Source: Streptomyces griseocarneus (lineage in GTDB: Bacteria; Actinomycetota; Actinomycetes; Streptomycetales; Streptomycetaceae). Taken from it: DNA of 64,000 bases. How positions within the stretch are numbered: position 1 is the first letter of the stretch; each line of letters starts with the position of its first letter. The DNA lies in contig PENC01000008.1 in the NCBI GenBank assembly GCA_003674045.1, positions 186,001 to 250,000 of the forward strand. The letters are read 5' to 3'. Shown piece after piece: positions 45,410 through 52,603 of this stretch. Under the pieces are notes generated by a model. It was not told where the DNA came from. It ran no database searches and was given only the letters and a program-made list of their open reading frames with translations. The position numbers were made by a program, and so were the translations under genes.

Positions 45410-46261
45410 ATGTCATCGTTGTCCCCTTCGTCCAGCGTCGCGGCAGCACGGAAGGCTCTTGCCGACAGGCTGGTCGAGATCCGTAAGGACGCGGGCATCA
45501 CCGGCCACGAGCTGTCAGCCCGGTGTGGGTGGCACGCCGCCAAGACGAGCCGTCTCCAGAACGGCAAGGCCACGCCCACCGATGCCGACATCCGCGCGTG
45601 GTGCGCTGCCTGCGGGGCAGAGGACCAGGCAGCCGACCTGATTGCTACTGCCCGGGCTGCCGACTCCATGTACGTCGAGTGGCACAGGCGCCATCGGACA
45701 GGCCTGCGGCAGGCGCAGGAGCGGCTGATCAGCGGTTATGAAGAGACCTCACTGTTCCGGATCTACGTCTCCAACGTGATTCCGGGCTTCTTCCAGACCC
45801 CCGAGTACGCCACGGCCCTCATGCGGTCGATGACCGACTTCCACGGCACTCCCGACGATGTCGCCGAGGCCGTACCGGCCCGGATGGCCCGGAGCCGTCT
45901 CTTGCGCGAAGGCGGGCACCGCTTCGCCGTCCTCATCGAAGAGTGGGTTCTCCGAAGCCGTATCGGCGACGCGAAGACGATGGCCGGGCAGCTCAGGCAT
46001 CTGCTCTCACTGATGCCGTTGGCGCCTGTCTCCCTGGGAGTGATCCCGTCCGCAGGACAGCGGAAAGTATGGCCCCTGGAAGCGTTCTACCTGTTCGATG
46101 ACCGGCGGGTCGCGGTCGAGAACCTGACAGCCAAAATCAACGTGGTGCAGCCGCGCGAGATCGCCGAGTATGTCAAGGCATTCCATGAACTGTCTGGTAT
46201 GGCCGTCTACGGACCACGTGCCCGAGCGCTCATCAGCGCGGCCATCGACGCCCTCGAGTAA
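45410..46261 (+). CDS. Helix-turn-helix (XRE) regulator with DUF5753 domain, WhiJ-like
   Basis: A 283-residue protein. The Cro/C1-type helix-turn-helix is at about 18-70 (LADRLVEIRKDAGITGHELS, ARCGWHAAKTSRLQNGKATP). The DUF5753 domain follows (about 105-275), with NVIPGFFQTPEYATALMR, RQLRHLLSL-like (GQLRHLLSLMPLAPVSLGVIP) and the terminal FHELSGMAVYGPRARALI. WhiJ-type proteins of this architecture influence development and antibiotic production in Streptomyces, with partner proteins of the DUF397/BldB class. Here the partner appears to be DUF6879. Confidence 0.88.
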   Translation: MSSLSPSSSVAAARKALADRLVEIRKDAGITGHELSARCGWHAAKTSRLQNGKATPTDADIRAWCAACGAEDQAADLIATARAADSMYVEWHRRHRTGLRQAQERLISGYEETSLFRIYVSNVIPGFFQTPEYATALMRSMTDFHGTPDDVAEAVPARMARSRLLREGGHRFAVLIEEWVLRSRIGDAKTMAGQLRHLLSLMPLAPVSLGVIPSAGQRKVWPLEAFYLFDDRRVAVENLTAKINVVQPREIAEYVKAFHELSGMAVYGPRARALISAAIDALE

Positions 46262-46351
46262 GACTGCGCAAGATGTCGCAAGTTCCTGGCTGCCATGACC
46301 TGTTGCTCCTTAGCGTCTTCCGCATCCTCTCGAACCAGGAAGGAGCATAAA

Positions 46352-46486
46352 ATGGGTAAGAAGGACGAGGACGAGTGGGACCCACAGGAGAACCAGGGCA
46401 TCCCCACGGATCCCGACACCCGGGTGTCCCGGAACGGCGACGTCTGGTCGTCCGCGGCGGACGACGAGGACCGTGAGAGGAAGTAA
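46352..46486 (+). CDS. Small acidic protein (44 residues)
   Basis: A 44-residue highly charged protein (KKDEDEWDPQENQGIPTDPD..., ending DDEDRERK) with a strong AGGAAGGAG site 7 bases upstream. No cysteine, no signal peptide. Three bases separate it from the next small gene, so the two are translationally linked. Not recognised. It could be a DNA-mimic or an antagonist of the preceding helix-turn-helix regulator (inference). Confidence 0.6.
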   Translation: MGKKDEDEWDPQENQGIPTDPDTRVSRNGDVWSSAADDEDRERK

Positions 46487-46489
46487 CAC

Positions 46490-46678
46490 GTGATCCACGG
46501 CGAACACCTGGCGAAGGACCTGCGGCGTGATCACGGCTTCGTCCATGTCGGACGTACCAAGGACGGCAATGCCGTGATCATGCGCAAGGGGGATCGTTGG
46601 ACCGTTGTTCCCTTGCGGCTCCTCTCGCAGGAAGCCGTGGACACGATCAAGGCTCAGGCGGGGGTCGACCTCGCCTGA
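46490..46678 (+). CDS. Small basic protein (62 residues) paired with the 44-residue protein
   Basis: A 62-residue protein with alternating charged segments (GEHLAKDLRRDHGFVHVGRT, KDGNAVIMRKGDRWTVVPLR) and a short helix at the end (SQEAVDTIKAQAGVDL). GTG start at 46490 behind GAGAGGAAG. It converges with the signal peptidase gene 4 bases away. Not recognised; beta-strand rich, no membrane span. The acidic/basic pair could be an antidote-toxin-like or regulator-partner unit (inference, untested). Confidence 0.6.
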   Translation: MIHGEHLAKDLRRDHGFVHVGRTKDGNAVIMRKGDRWTVVPLRLLSQEAVDTIKAQAGVDLA

Positions 46679-46682
46679 GCCG

Positions 46683-47408
46683 TTATCGGTGGAAAGTGTC
46701 GGGCACGGACAGTACCGACCATCGCGGGATCGGCCAGGCAACAGTGATCGCGCGGCCTGTCACGTTCTTCACGGGGACGAAGCCGCCGCCCGGCTCGGCG
46801 ACGTGGGCGCGGGAGTCGCGGGAATCGTTGCGGTGGTCGCCCATCACCCAGAGGTGATCCTTGGGCACCTTGACCGTGCCGACGGGATAGTCGTCGCACG
46901 GCGTGGCCCCGGGGTAGATGTACGGCTCGTTCAGGGCTGTGCCGTTGACCTTGACGGGCTCGCCGCGCCTGCATTCCACGGTGTCGCCGCCCACCGCGAT
47001 CACGCGTTTGATCAGGTATTCCTCATCCGTGGCCGGCATCAGGCCGATGAAGGACAGGGCCTTTTGGATCGCGTTGGGCCGCGAGGACTGCCCGGTGTCC
47101 CAGCCTCCGGGGTCGCGGAAGACGACGACCTCACCCCGCTGCGGTTTCGAGCCGAACCAGGGGGTGAGCTTGTCCACGAGGACCCGGTCCCCCACCTGCA
47201 ACGTGTTCTCCATCGACCCCGAAGGGATCGAGAACGCCTGCACCAGGAACGTCTTGATCAGCAGGGCCAGTACGAGGGCGACACCGACCAGGATCGGTAT
47301 CTCTCTCCACTTGGAGTGCTTCTTGCCCGCCCCTCGGCCGCGCTTCCGGCGTCGTTCGGCGGTCACCGGTGTGGGCGGCTCCTCGGTGTGCATCGGTGGA
47401 CTCCCCAT
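46683..47408 (-). CDS. lepB: Type I signal peptidase
   Basis: A 241-residue membrane protease that removes signal peptides. One transmembrane span (about 38-55) after a basic cytoplasmic tail, catalytic S65 in IPSGSM, catalytic K134 in YLIKRVIAVGGD, and the box E motif GDHRNDSRDSR. The insert between (GWDTGQSSRPNAIQKALSF) is longer than in E. coli core regions. Streptomyces carry several signal peptidases; this one is isolated in an accessory region, downstream of a DUF397 gene on the same strand, 38 bases apart. The ATG at 47408 has two in-frame ATGs nearby (46 alternatives not needed). Confidence 0.93.
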   Translation of the reverse strand: MGSPPMHTEEPPTPVTAERRRKRGRGAGKKHSKWREIPILVGVALVLALLIKTFLVQAFSIPSGSMENTLQVGDRVLVDKLTPWFGSKPQRGEVVVFRDPGGWDTGQSSRPNAIQKALSFIGLMPATDEEYLIKRVIAVGGDTVECRRGEPVKVNGTALNEPYIYPGATPCDDYPVGTVKVPKDHLWVMGDHRNDSRDSRAHVAEPGGGFVPVKNVTGRAITVAWPIPRWSVLSVPDTFHR

Positions 47409-47446
47409 CCAGCCATGTCGGGAGCTACCTCAGCGCCCGCGTTCGG

Positions 47447-47680
47447 TTACTGAACGAACGAGGGTTCCCATCCGTCCCCCGTCGCGACGGCGGTCACGAA
47501 GGCGGACCAGGCGGTGGGGGGCGGGGCTATGGCGGGGGAGCGGGGGGCTTTGCTGTCGCGTATGGGCACCGCACCGGCGAACTGTCTGACCGCGGCCTCG
47601 ACGCAATGGTCGTCCCCGCCTCCGCTGTATGTGCTCTTGTGCCATGGGACTGCTGTCAGTTCAGGTCGGGTGGCGCGCAC
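47447..47680 (-). CDS. DUF397 family protein
   Basis: A 77-residue protein with the DUF397 signature: WHKSTYSGGGDDHCVEAAV, PIRDSKAPRSPAIAPPPTAW and SAFVTAV. These small proteins pair with DUF5753 helix-turn-helix regulators in Streptomyces and act as their antagonists or antitoxin-like partners. GTG start at 47680. Its start overlaps the end of the upstream regulator gene by 25 bases, so the pair is translationally coupled. Confidence 0.9.
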   Translation of the reverse strand: MRATRPELTAVPWHKSTYSGGGDDHCVEAAVRQFAGAVPIRDSKAPRSPAIAPPPTAWSAFVTAVATGDGWEPSFVQ

Positions 47681-48498
47681 GGGTATTTCTCCTCAATCGA
47701 CTTCACAATGAATGCCCTTGATTGTTCCTCGGTCAGGGCTCCTTGTTGTACATGCTCGTAGAGGGCTTCGTGCCAGGCGAGCTCTTCGGGGTTCGTGCTG
47801 AACATCCCTCGGTTGAAGGTAGCGGTGTAGAGCGTGCGCCGTCTTCCCGACCTGGGCTGCGTGATCGACATGAGTCCGTGAGCTACGAGACCGCGGCTGT
47901 TGTTCGGGATGACCCGAAGGTGCACATGTGGCCTCTCGGCCGTTTCCGCCAAGTGCTGGAGCTGTTCTCTCATCACCTCGGTCGTGTCGGCGGCGAGATC
48001 CAGAGCCGACTCGAAGATGAGGGCCGAGAACACTGGAGGGTCGCTGCGGTGCAGCACGCTGCTTCGCTGCATGCGGTACTGAACCTTCTCCTCCAAGGTT
48101 CCGCCGTAGAAGCTCATCCCTCGGGCGAGCATCGCTCTTGCATAGCGTTCCGTCTGGAGGAGGGCGGGGATCCCCGAGGAGAAGTGAAGAATTGTCGCCG
48201 CATTCGCTTCGAGGCTCAGTAGTCTCCTCAGCCAGCGTGCGTTCGGGTTGTCATTGATGCGGTCCCATGCCTCAAGCAAGCGGCCGCCGGCTTTCAGCAC
48301 CCTGTCCAGTGACTCCGCAATGTCCTCGGGCGGCACTCTCTCGCCGGTCTCGAACTTCGAGATCGCGCTGTCGGACATCCGGATTTGTCTGCCCAGTTCC
48401 GTCTGCGTCCAGCCTTGCGCGATGCGGAGCTCCCGGAGCAGGGACCCGAACCGTGCGGCATGTCCCTGAGATGGGGCAAGCCGCTCTGGGGTGGACAT
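47656..48498 (-). CDS. Helix-turn-helix (XRE) regulator with DUF5753 domain
   Basis: A 280-residue WhiJ-like regulator. Helix-turn-helix at about 18-68 (FGSLLRELRIAQGWTQTELG, RQIRMSDSAISKFETGERVP), then DUF5753 (about 95-268) with SSGIPALLQTERYARAML, REQLQHLAETAERPHVHLRV IPNN-like strands and WHEALYEHVQQGALTEEQSR. ATG at 48498 without a strong ribosome site. Its DUF397 partner overlaps its 3' end. A second such locus, with DUF6879 as partner, lies 1.4 kb to the left on the other strand. Confidence 0.92.
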   Translation of the reverse strand: MSTPERLAPSQGHAARFGSLLRELRIAQGWTQTELGRQIRMSDSAISKFETGERVPPEDIAESLDRVLKAGGRLLEAWDRINDNPNARWLRRLLSLEANAATILHFSSGIPALLQTERYARAMLARGMSFYGGTLEEKVQYRMQRSSVLHRSDPPVFSALIFESALDLAADTTEVMREQLQHLAETAERPHVHLRVIPNNSRGLVAHGLMSITQPRSGRRRTLYTATFNRGMFSTNPEELAWHEALYEHVQQGALTEEQSRAFIVKSIEEKYPCAPPDLN

Positions 48499-48660
48499 AG
48501 GTGCAACCCCCACTGGACGAACCGAACTGTCTGGCCTCTGACCGGCCCGAGCATAGGAGTCCCGCCCGATACTGGGAACCGGAACCCGCCGCACAACTCC
48601 CGTTGCTTGACGGCGTGTTCGAATCCGCACACCGTTCCGCCCGAAGGGGATCACTTCGCC

Positions 48661-49065
48661 ATGCCCGTCTGCCCCGGTACCGCCATGACTCACGCAGGCC
48701 CCACCCCGCCACGGACCGGGGACGACGTCATCGGGTGGGCGATCAGAGCGATCCTCGGCTCGGACTCCCACATCTCGCCTCCCGAGGGCAGGGTCACGTC
48801 GGCGACCGTCGTCCTCCGCGCGTATGTCAAGAAGACGGCCGCCGAGGTCCGGGACATCGTCGCCGCGCTCCCCGCGAGCGACCCGCGCCGCGTGGCCGCC
48901 GAGCGGAGCGCTGCGGAAGGCATTCACCGGGCCGTCACGCTGGGCCCCGGGAACGGGCTGCGGTCCGCCTTCGACTACGCCCGCGGCCTGGCCCAGGTGG
49001 CGGAGGAACTCCGCGACCACAAGGCCGCCCTGCGAACGGCCCCCGAGGAGGACCCGTCATGCTGA
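48661..49065 (+). CDS. DUF6415-like protein
   Basis: A 134-residue soluble protein that resembles the Streptomyces DUF6415 group: AIRAILGSDSHISPPEGRVT, a helix with VKKTAAEVRDIVAALPASDP, and RSAFDYARGLAQVAEELRDH. The similarity is from memory of the pattern, not a search. ATG at 48661 with GAAGGGGA upstream; ATG 48685 is an alternative. The stop overlaps the start of the next gene by 7 bases. In other genomes such genes are next to regulators of the WhiJ type; its role is unknown. Confidence 0.6.
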   Translation: MPVCPGTAMTHAGPTPPRTGDDVIGWAIRAILGSDSHISPPEGRVTSATVVLRAYVKKTAAEVRDIVAALPASDPRRVAAERSAAEGIHRAVTLGPGNGLRSAFDYARGLAQVAEELRDHKAALRTAPEEDPSC

Positions 49066-49277
49066 ACGTCCGGCCCGTCGTCGTTACCCTGCCGCACAGC
49101 AGCGGTCCGCCCAGCACGCCGGCCCCGCCCGAAACACCCTGCCGCGTATGCCAGTGCCTGGATGCCGAAGGCTGGCGCGCTCTGTTCGCCGACGACCTCG
49201 ACGCGCTGAGGGCCGTCAACGTACGGCAGGCCCGCCACTACGCTGCCGCGCACCTGAGCCGGGCCGTGTTCCTCTGA
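49059..49277 (+). CDS. Small cysteine-containing protein coupled to the DUF6415-like gene
   Basis: A 72-residue protein. The first 25 residues are Pro/Ser-rich; then CRVCQCLDAEGWRALFADDL and a helix (RAVNVRQARHYAAAHL). The CxxCxC cluster could bind a metal. Overlaps the upstream gene (ATGCTGA type junction, 7 bases), so translation is coupled. Not recognised as a named family. Confidence 0.6.
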   Translation: MLNVRPVVVTLPHSSGPPSTPAPPETPCRVCQCLDAEGWRALFADDLDALRAVNVRQARHYAAAHLSRAVFL

Positions 49278-49311
49278 AGCCGCACGTCGCGGTCCACCCC
49301 GGTGGCCTAGG

Positions 49312-49329
49312 ATTGAAGAAGTCTTCAAT
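49312..49329. promoter_or_regulatory. ArsR operator candidate, left copy
   Basis: Perfect palindrome ATTGAAGA-ag-TCTTCAAT, 64 bases before the first gene of the left ArsR operon. The half ATTGAAGAA recurs at 53064-53081 in front of the right ArsR gene. Likely the autoregulatory site of both proteins (inference). Confidence 0.7.
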
Positions 49330-49392
49330 TCATGAGTTGCTGTGATGCCATAACGCTCAAGGCATCCGGCCCATCGGGGGTGGAGGTCCGGC

Positions 49393-49563
49393 ATGGGTGG
49401 GTTCACCGAAGCGGTACGGGACAGGGTGCGCCAGGCCCAGGCCGCGCTCGCCGCCGCGCGTGACGCCGATGACGCGTACGAGGTGGCGGTGGCGTCGGAC
49501 GAGCTGGAGGACGCCCTGCGCCTGGCCCGCGAACACGGCGTGGCCGTGGAGGGGGAGCAGTGA
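49393..49563 (+). CDS. Short helical protein heading the left ArsR operon
   Basis: A 56-residue protein, MGGFTEAVRDRVRQAQAALA..., ending EHGVAVEGEQ. It is predicted to be one or two amphipathic helices with heptad-like Ala/Leu spacing, and so might dimerise. A GGAGG site lies 6-10 bases upstream of the ATG. The stop overlaps the ATG of arsR by one base (TGATG), so it is translated with it. No family known; the right-hand operon has no such gene. Confidence 0.7.
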   Translation: MGGFTEAVRDRVRQAQAALAAARDADDAYEVAVASDELEDALRLAREHGVAVEGEQ

Positions 49564-49919
49564 TGGGCGGTTCCCCGGTTCCCCTCTACCAGGCGAAGGC
49601 GGAGTTCTTCCGGATGCTCGGGCACCCCGTCCGTATCCGGGTCCTGGAGCTGCTCCAGGACGGGCCCAAACCGGTGCGTGATCTGCTCGCCGCGATCGAG
49701 ATCGAGCCGTCCGCGCTCTCCCAGCAGCTCGCCGTCCTGCGGCGCTCGGGGATCGTGACGTCCACGCGCACCGGTTCCACCGTCGTCTACGAACTGGCGG
49801 GCGGAGACGTCGCCGAGCTGATGCGCGCGGCCCGCCGCATTCTGACCGTGATGCTCGCCGGGCAGAACGAGCTGCTCAAGGAGCTCCAGGAAGCGGAGAC
49901 GCCGGGGACGCCGCGGTGA
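49563..49919 (+). CDS. ArsR-family winged-helix regulator, left copy
   Basis: A 118-residue repressor. VPLYQAKAEFFRMLGHPVRI, VRDLLAAIEIEPSALSQQLA (recognition helix), VLRRSGIVTSTRTGSTVVYE (wing). It lacks the ELCVC metal motif and has no cysteines, so it should not sense arsenic or similar metals; redox or small-molecule sensing is possible. Residues 5-85 are almost identical to the right copy at 52604-52951. It is the middle gene of a three-gene operon; the stop overlaps the GTG of the ATPase gene by 4 bases. Confidence 0.92.
   Translation: MGGSPVPLYQAKAEFFRMLGHPVRIRVLELLQDGPKPVRDLLAAIEIEPSALSQQLAVLRRSGIVTSTRTGSTVVYELAGGDVAELMRAARRILTVMLAGQNELLKELQEAETPGTPR
49576..49819 (+). repeat. Left arm of a 244-bp inverted repeat (arsR coding sequence)
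   Basis: This stretch matches the complement of 52698-52941 with six differences by my count, the first 100 bases being identical. The arms are 2.88 kb apart and enclose the ATPase gene, the PPOX-like gene and most of sulP operon. Confidence 0.9.
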
Positions 49920-50395
49920 GACGGTGCCGCCACGGGCGTAGGCCCATACCCGTGGTGGCGTGTGCGCAGGTGTCCTCTCCCGTGCGGCGCCGCGTCGTGA
50001 CGCTGCCGCTGGTGCCGGAGGTCGTACGCCAGGCGCGGCGGGAGGCGGCCGCGTCGCTGGCAGAGTACGGGATCGGTCCGGCGGACTCGGCGTTCGTGGG
50101 GAGCGTCCTGCTGGTGGTCAGCGAGCTGGTCACCAATGCCCTCCGTCACGCCGCCGATCAATCGCCCACGGCGGACCTCATCATCGCGGTGGGCGCGGGA
50201 CAGCTCGTCATCGGCGTCGCGGACCAGGACCCCCGCCTTCCCGGCCGGTCCCCCTATACGGTCGGCGAAGGGCTGCGGACAGTGCGGGAGTTGGCCGCGT
50301 CCTATGGCGGCGCGCTCGGCGTGGAACCTGCCGCGCACGGGTGCGGCAAGGCGGTGCTCGCCCGATTCATCCTCCCTGGTGACACCTGCCGCTGA
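49916..50395 (+). CDS. ATP-binding protein of the anti-sigma/SpoIIAB-like histidine kinase-type ATPase family
   Basis: A 159-residue protein of the HATPase_c (RsbW-like) family, with VSELVTNALRHA (N box), IGVADQDPRLPG (G1-like) and EGLRTVRELAASYGGALG (G2-like). Such stand-alone Streptomyces ATPases act as anti-sigma factors or serine kinases. The N-terminal 20 residues are basic and variable. GTG start overlaps the arsR stop by 4 bases (GTGA). No sigma factor or antagonist is next to it; an STAS domain exists only inside the convergent SulP transporter. Confidence 0.88.
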   Translation: MRRCRHGRRPIPVVACAQVSSPVRRRVVTLPLVPEVVRQARREAAASLAEYGIGPADSAFVGSVLLVVSELVTNALRHAADQSPTADLIIAVGAGQLVIGVADQDPRLPGRSPYTVGEGLRTVRELAASYGGALGVEPAAHGCGKAVLARFILPGDTCR

Positions 50396-50424
50396 GCGGA
50401 AGGCGCACGGGCGCCTGTGTTCGG

Positions 50425-50853
50425 CTACCCGCGCGCCGCGTTGCCGTCCGGATGCGCGAAACGGTGGCCGTTGATCGTGCGCGGGTGGATGCGCAGGAGC
50501 GCGTCGTGGGGGCCGTAGGCCCAGCCCGGCAGGGTGCGCCGGTAGTGGGCGGCCTCGTCGGGATGGGTGATGAGCTCGGCCGGGCCGGTGGCGGTCACCG
50601 CCCAGCCGGTTCCGGTGGCGGGGTGGAGCAGGTCGCAGTGGTACGTGACGGTGGCCCCGGTGGCCAGGGCGGCGTCCGGAACGGGCGCGCGGACGATCAG
50701 CCGCCCGTACTCCAGGGCGTGGGACGCGGGCCGTACGGCGGTGACATCGCGCTGCTCGTACAGCAGTCGGCCCTGGGCGGCGCCGCCGAGCAGGTACAGA
50801 GCCTCCTCCCCGGAGACGTCGAGCATGCGGCGGGGTGCGTCGGGAGTGGTCAT
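50425..50853 (-). CDS. Pyridoxamine 5'-phosphate oxidase-like flavin-binding protein
   Basis: A 142-residue protein of the FMN-binding split-barrel group (PPOX-like). It has GRLLYEQRDVTAVRPASHAL, a strand-rich centre (VTYHCDLLHPATGTGWAVTATG) and HYRRTLPGWAYGPHDALLRI. Relatives bind FMN, F420 or heme; the cofactor here is unknown. It is the last gene of the right operon; its ATG overlaps the sulP stop by 4 bases (ATGA). Convergent with the ATPase gene. Confidence 0.82.
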   Translation of the reverse strand: MTTPDAPRRMLDVSGEEALYLLGGAAQGRLLYEQRDVTAVRPASHALEYGRLIVRAPVPDAALATGATVTYHCDLLHPATGTGWAVTATGPAELITHPDEAAHYRRTLPGWAYGPHDALLRIHPRTINGHRFAHPDGNAARG

Positions 50854-52598
50854 CGGGCGGTCTCCTCACCGGTGACGGCGGCGGCATTCCGGGCGGGGCC
50901 GGGGCTCTGGGCGGGGACGGGCAGCACGCCCGCGTGGCGCAGACGGTCGCGGGCGGCGGCTGTCGCTTCGCGGGTCGTGGCGTAGTCGTGACCGTCGCGG
51001 CGCAGCAGATCCAGGGCCCCCACGGAGGCGAGCACCCGGCGCTGGCCGGGGCGTATGCCGGAGGCCAGCACGGTGATGCCGCGCCCGTGCAGTCGGGCCA
51101 CCGCGTCCTTGAGGACGAGGGCGCCGGTGGCGTCCACGGTGGAGACGCGGGACATGCGCAGGATGACCACGTCCACGTCGGTGACCTCGGACAGTTCCAG
51201 CAGGAGGCGGTGGGCGGCGGCGAAGAACAGTGGGCCGTCGAGCCGGTACGCCACGATGTGCTCGGCGAGCAGCGCGTGTTCTTCGGCTCCTTCCGATTCC
51301 GGCCCTTGTGTGCCGTCCTGCAAGGAGACCTGGTTCAGGCGGGCCTGTTTGGCCACCGCCCGCAGCGCCAGCGCGCCCGCGACGGCCAGGCCGATGATCA
51401 CGGCGTAGACCAGGTCCAGGGCCAGCGTCGCGACGGCGGTGAGGACGAGGACGAGCGCGTCGGAGCGGGTGGCCCGGGCCATCGCCCGCAGCGAACCGAC
51501 CTCGATCATGCGGACGGCGGTGGCGATCAGCACACCGGCCAGCGCGGCCAGCGGAATGCGGGAGACCAGCGGGGCGGCGGCGAAGACGACGACCGCGAGC
51601 ACGGCGGCGTGGGTGAGGGCCGCCAGCCGCGAGCCCGCGCCGGTACGGACGTTGACCGCCGTACGGGCTATCGCCCCGGTGGCGGGCACTCCGCCGAAGA
51701 GCGGGGCGGCGATGTTCGCCAGGCCCTGGCCGAACAGCTCCCGGTCCGGATCGTGCCGCTGGCCCTTGGCCATGCCGTCGGCCACCGACGCGGACAGCAG
51801 AGACTCCAGTGCCGCCAGGGCGGCCACCGCGACAGCCGGGGCCAGCAGCGATCCCAGAGCCGCCGGGTCGAGGAAGGCCAGCGAGGGGGCGGGCAGCCCG
51901 GCGGGCAGGTCTCCGATCGGACGGGCCGCGTCCAGGTGACAGAGTTGTGCCACGACGGTCGCGCCCGTCACCGCCACGATCGAGAACGGGACGGTCGGCC
52001 GCCGGTGCGCGCCCAGCAGCATGACCGCGGCGACGGCGGCGGCGAGCGCGACGGCCGTCCAGTTCGGCTCCCGCACGAACGCCTCGGCCGCCCGCCAGGC
52101 CACCACCAGGACCTTGTCGCCCTCCGGTTTGGCCACCCCGAGGGCGTTCGGCACCTGCTGCAGTCCGATCACGCACGCGATGCCGAGGGTGAAGCCCTCC
52201 ACCACGGGGGCCGGCACGTAGCGCATGTAACGCCCGGCGCGGGCGAACGCGAGGGCGAGGAGCATCAGCCCGGCGATCAGCCCGACCGCCAGGACGCCGC
52301 CCGGTCCGTGCTCGGCGACGATCGGTACGAGCACCACCGTCATCGCGCCGGTCGGCCCCGACACCTGGAGGTTCGACCCGCCGAAGACGGCGGCCAGCGC
52401 ACCGGCCACCACGGCGGTGGCCAGCCCGGCCTCGGCGCCGAGCCCGGAGGAGACCCCGAAGCCCAGGGCCAGGGGGAGGGCCACGATCGCCACGGTCAGA
52501 CCCGCCAGCAGATCGCGCTTGGGGTCGCGGCGCGCCGCCGCGAGATCGGCGCGGGAGGGCAGGAGGGAACGCGCGCGGGACCGTGCCCGGGCAGTCAT
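50850..52598 (-). CDS. SulP-family anion transporter with C-terminal STAS domain
   Basis: A 582-residue membrane protein. Signature FGVSSGLGAEAGLATAVVAG and SNLQVSGPTGAMTVVLVPIV near the start, ten or more hydrophobic spans to about residue 420, then a STAS domain (about 455-560: VAYRLDGPLFFAAAHRLLLE, VILRMSRVSTVDATGALVLK). The family moves sulfate, bicarbonate and other anions; the STAS part regulates. The ATG at 52598 is 5 bases behind the arsR right copy stop, so it is controlled by that regulator. Substrate unknown; no carbonic anhydrase gene is adjacent. Confidence 0.92.
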   Translation of the reverse strand: MTARARSRARSLLPSRADLAAARRDPKRDLLAGLTVAIVALPLALGFGVSSGLGAEAGLATAVVAGALAAVFGGSNLQVSGPTGAMTVVLVPIVAEHGPGGVLAVGLIAGLMLLALAFARAGRYMRYVPAPVVEGFTLGIACVIGLQQVPNALGVAKPEGDKVLVVAWRAAEAFVREPNWTAVALAAAVAAVMLLGAHRRPTVPFSIVAVTGATVVAQLCHLDAARPIGDLPAGLPAPSLAFLDPAALGSLLAPAVAVAALAALESLLSASVADGMAKGQRHDPDRELFGQGLANIAAPLFGGVPATGAIARTAVNVRTGAGSRLAALTHAAVLAVVVFAAAPLVSRIPLAALAGVLIATAVRMIEVGSLRAMARATRSDALVLVLTAVATLALDLVYAVIIGLAVAGALALRAVAKQARLNQVSLQDGTQGPESEGAEEHALLAEHIVAYRLDGPLFFAAAHRLLLELSEVTDVDVVILRMSRVSTVDATGALVLKDAVARLHGRGITVLASGIRPGQRRVLASVGALDLLRRDGHDYATTREATAAARDRLRHAGVLPVPAQSPGPARNAAAVTGEETAR

Positions 52599-52603
52599 GG
52601 TGC

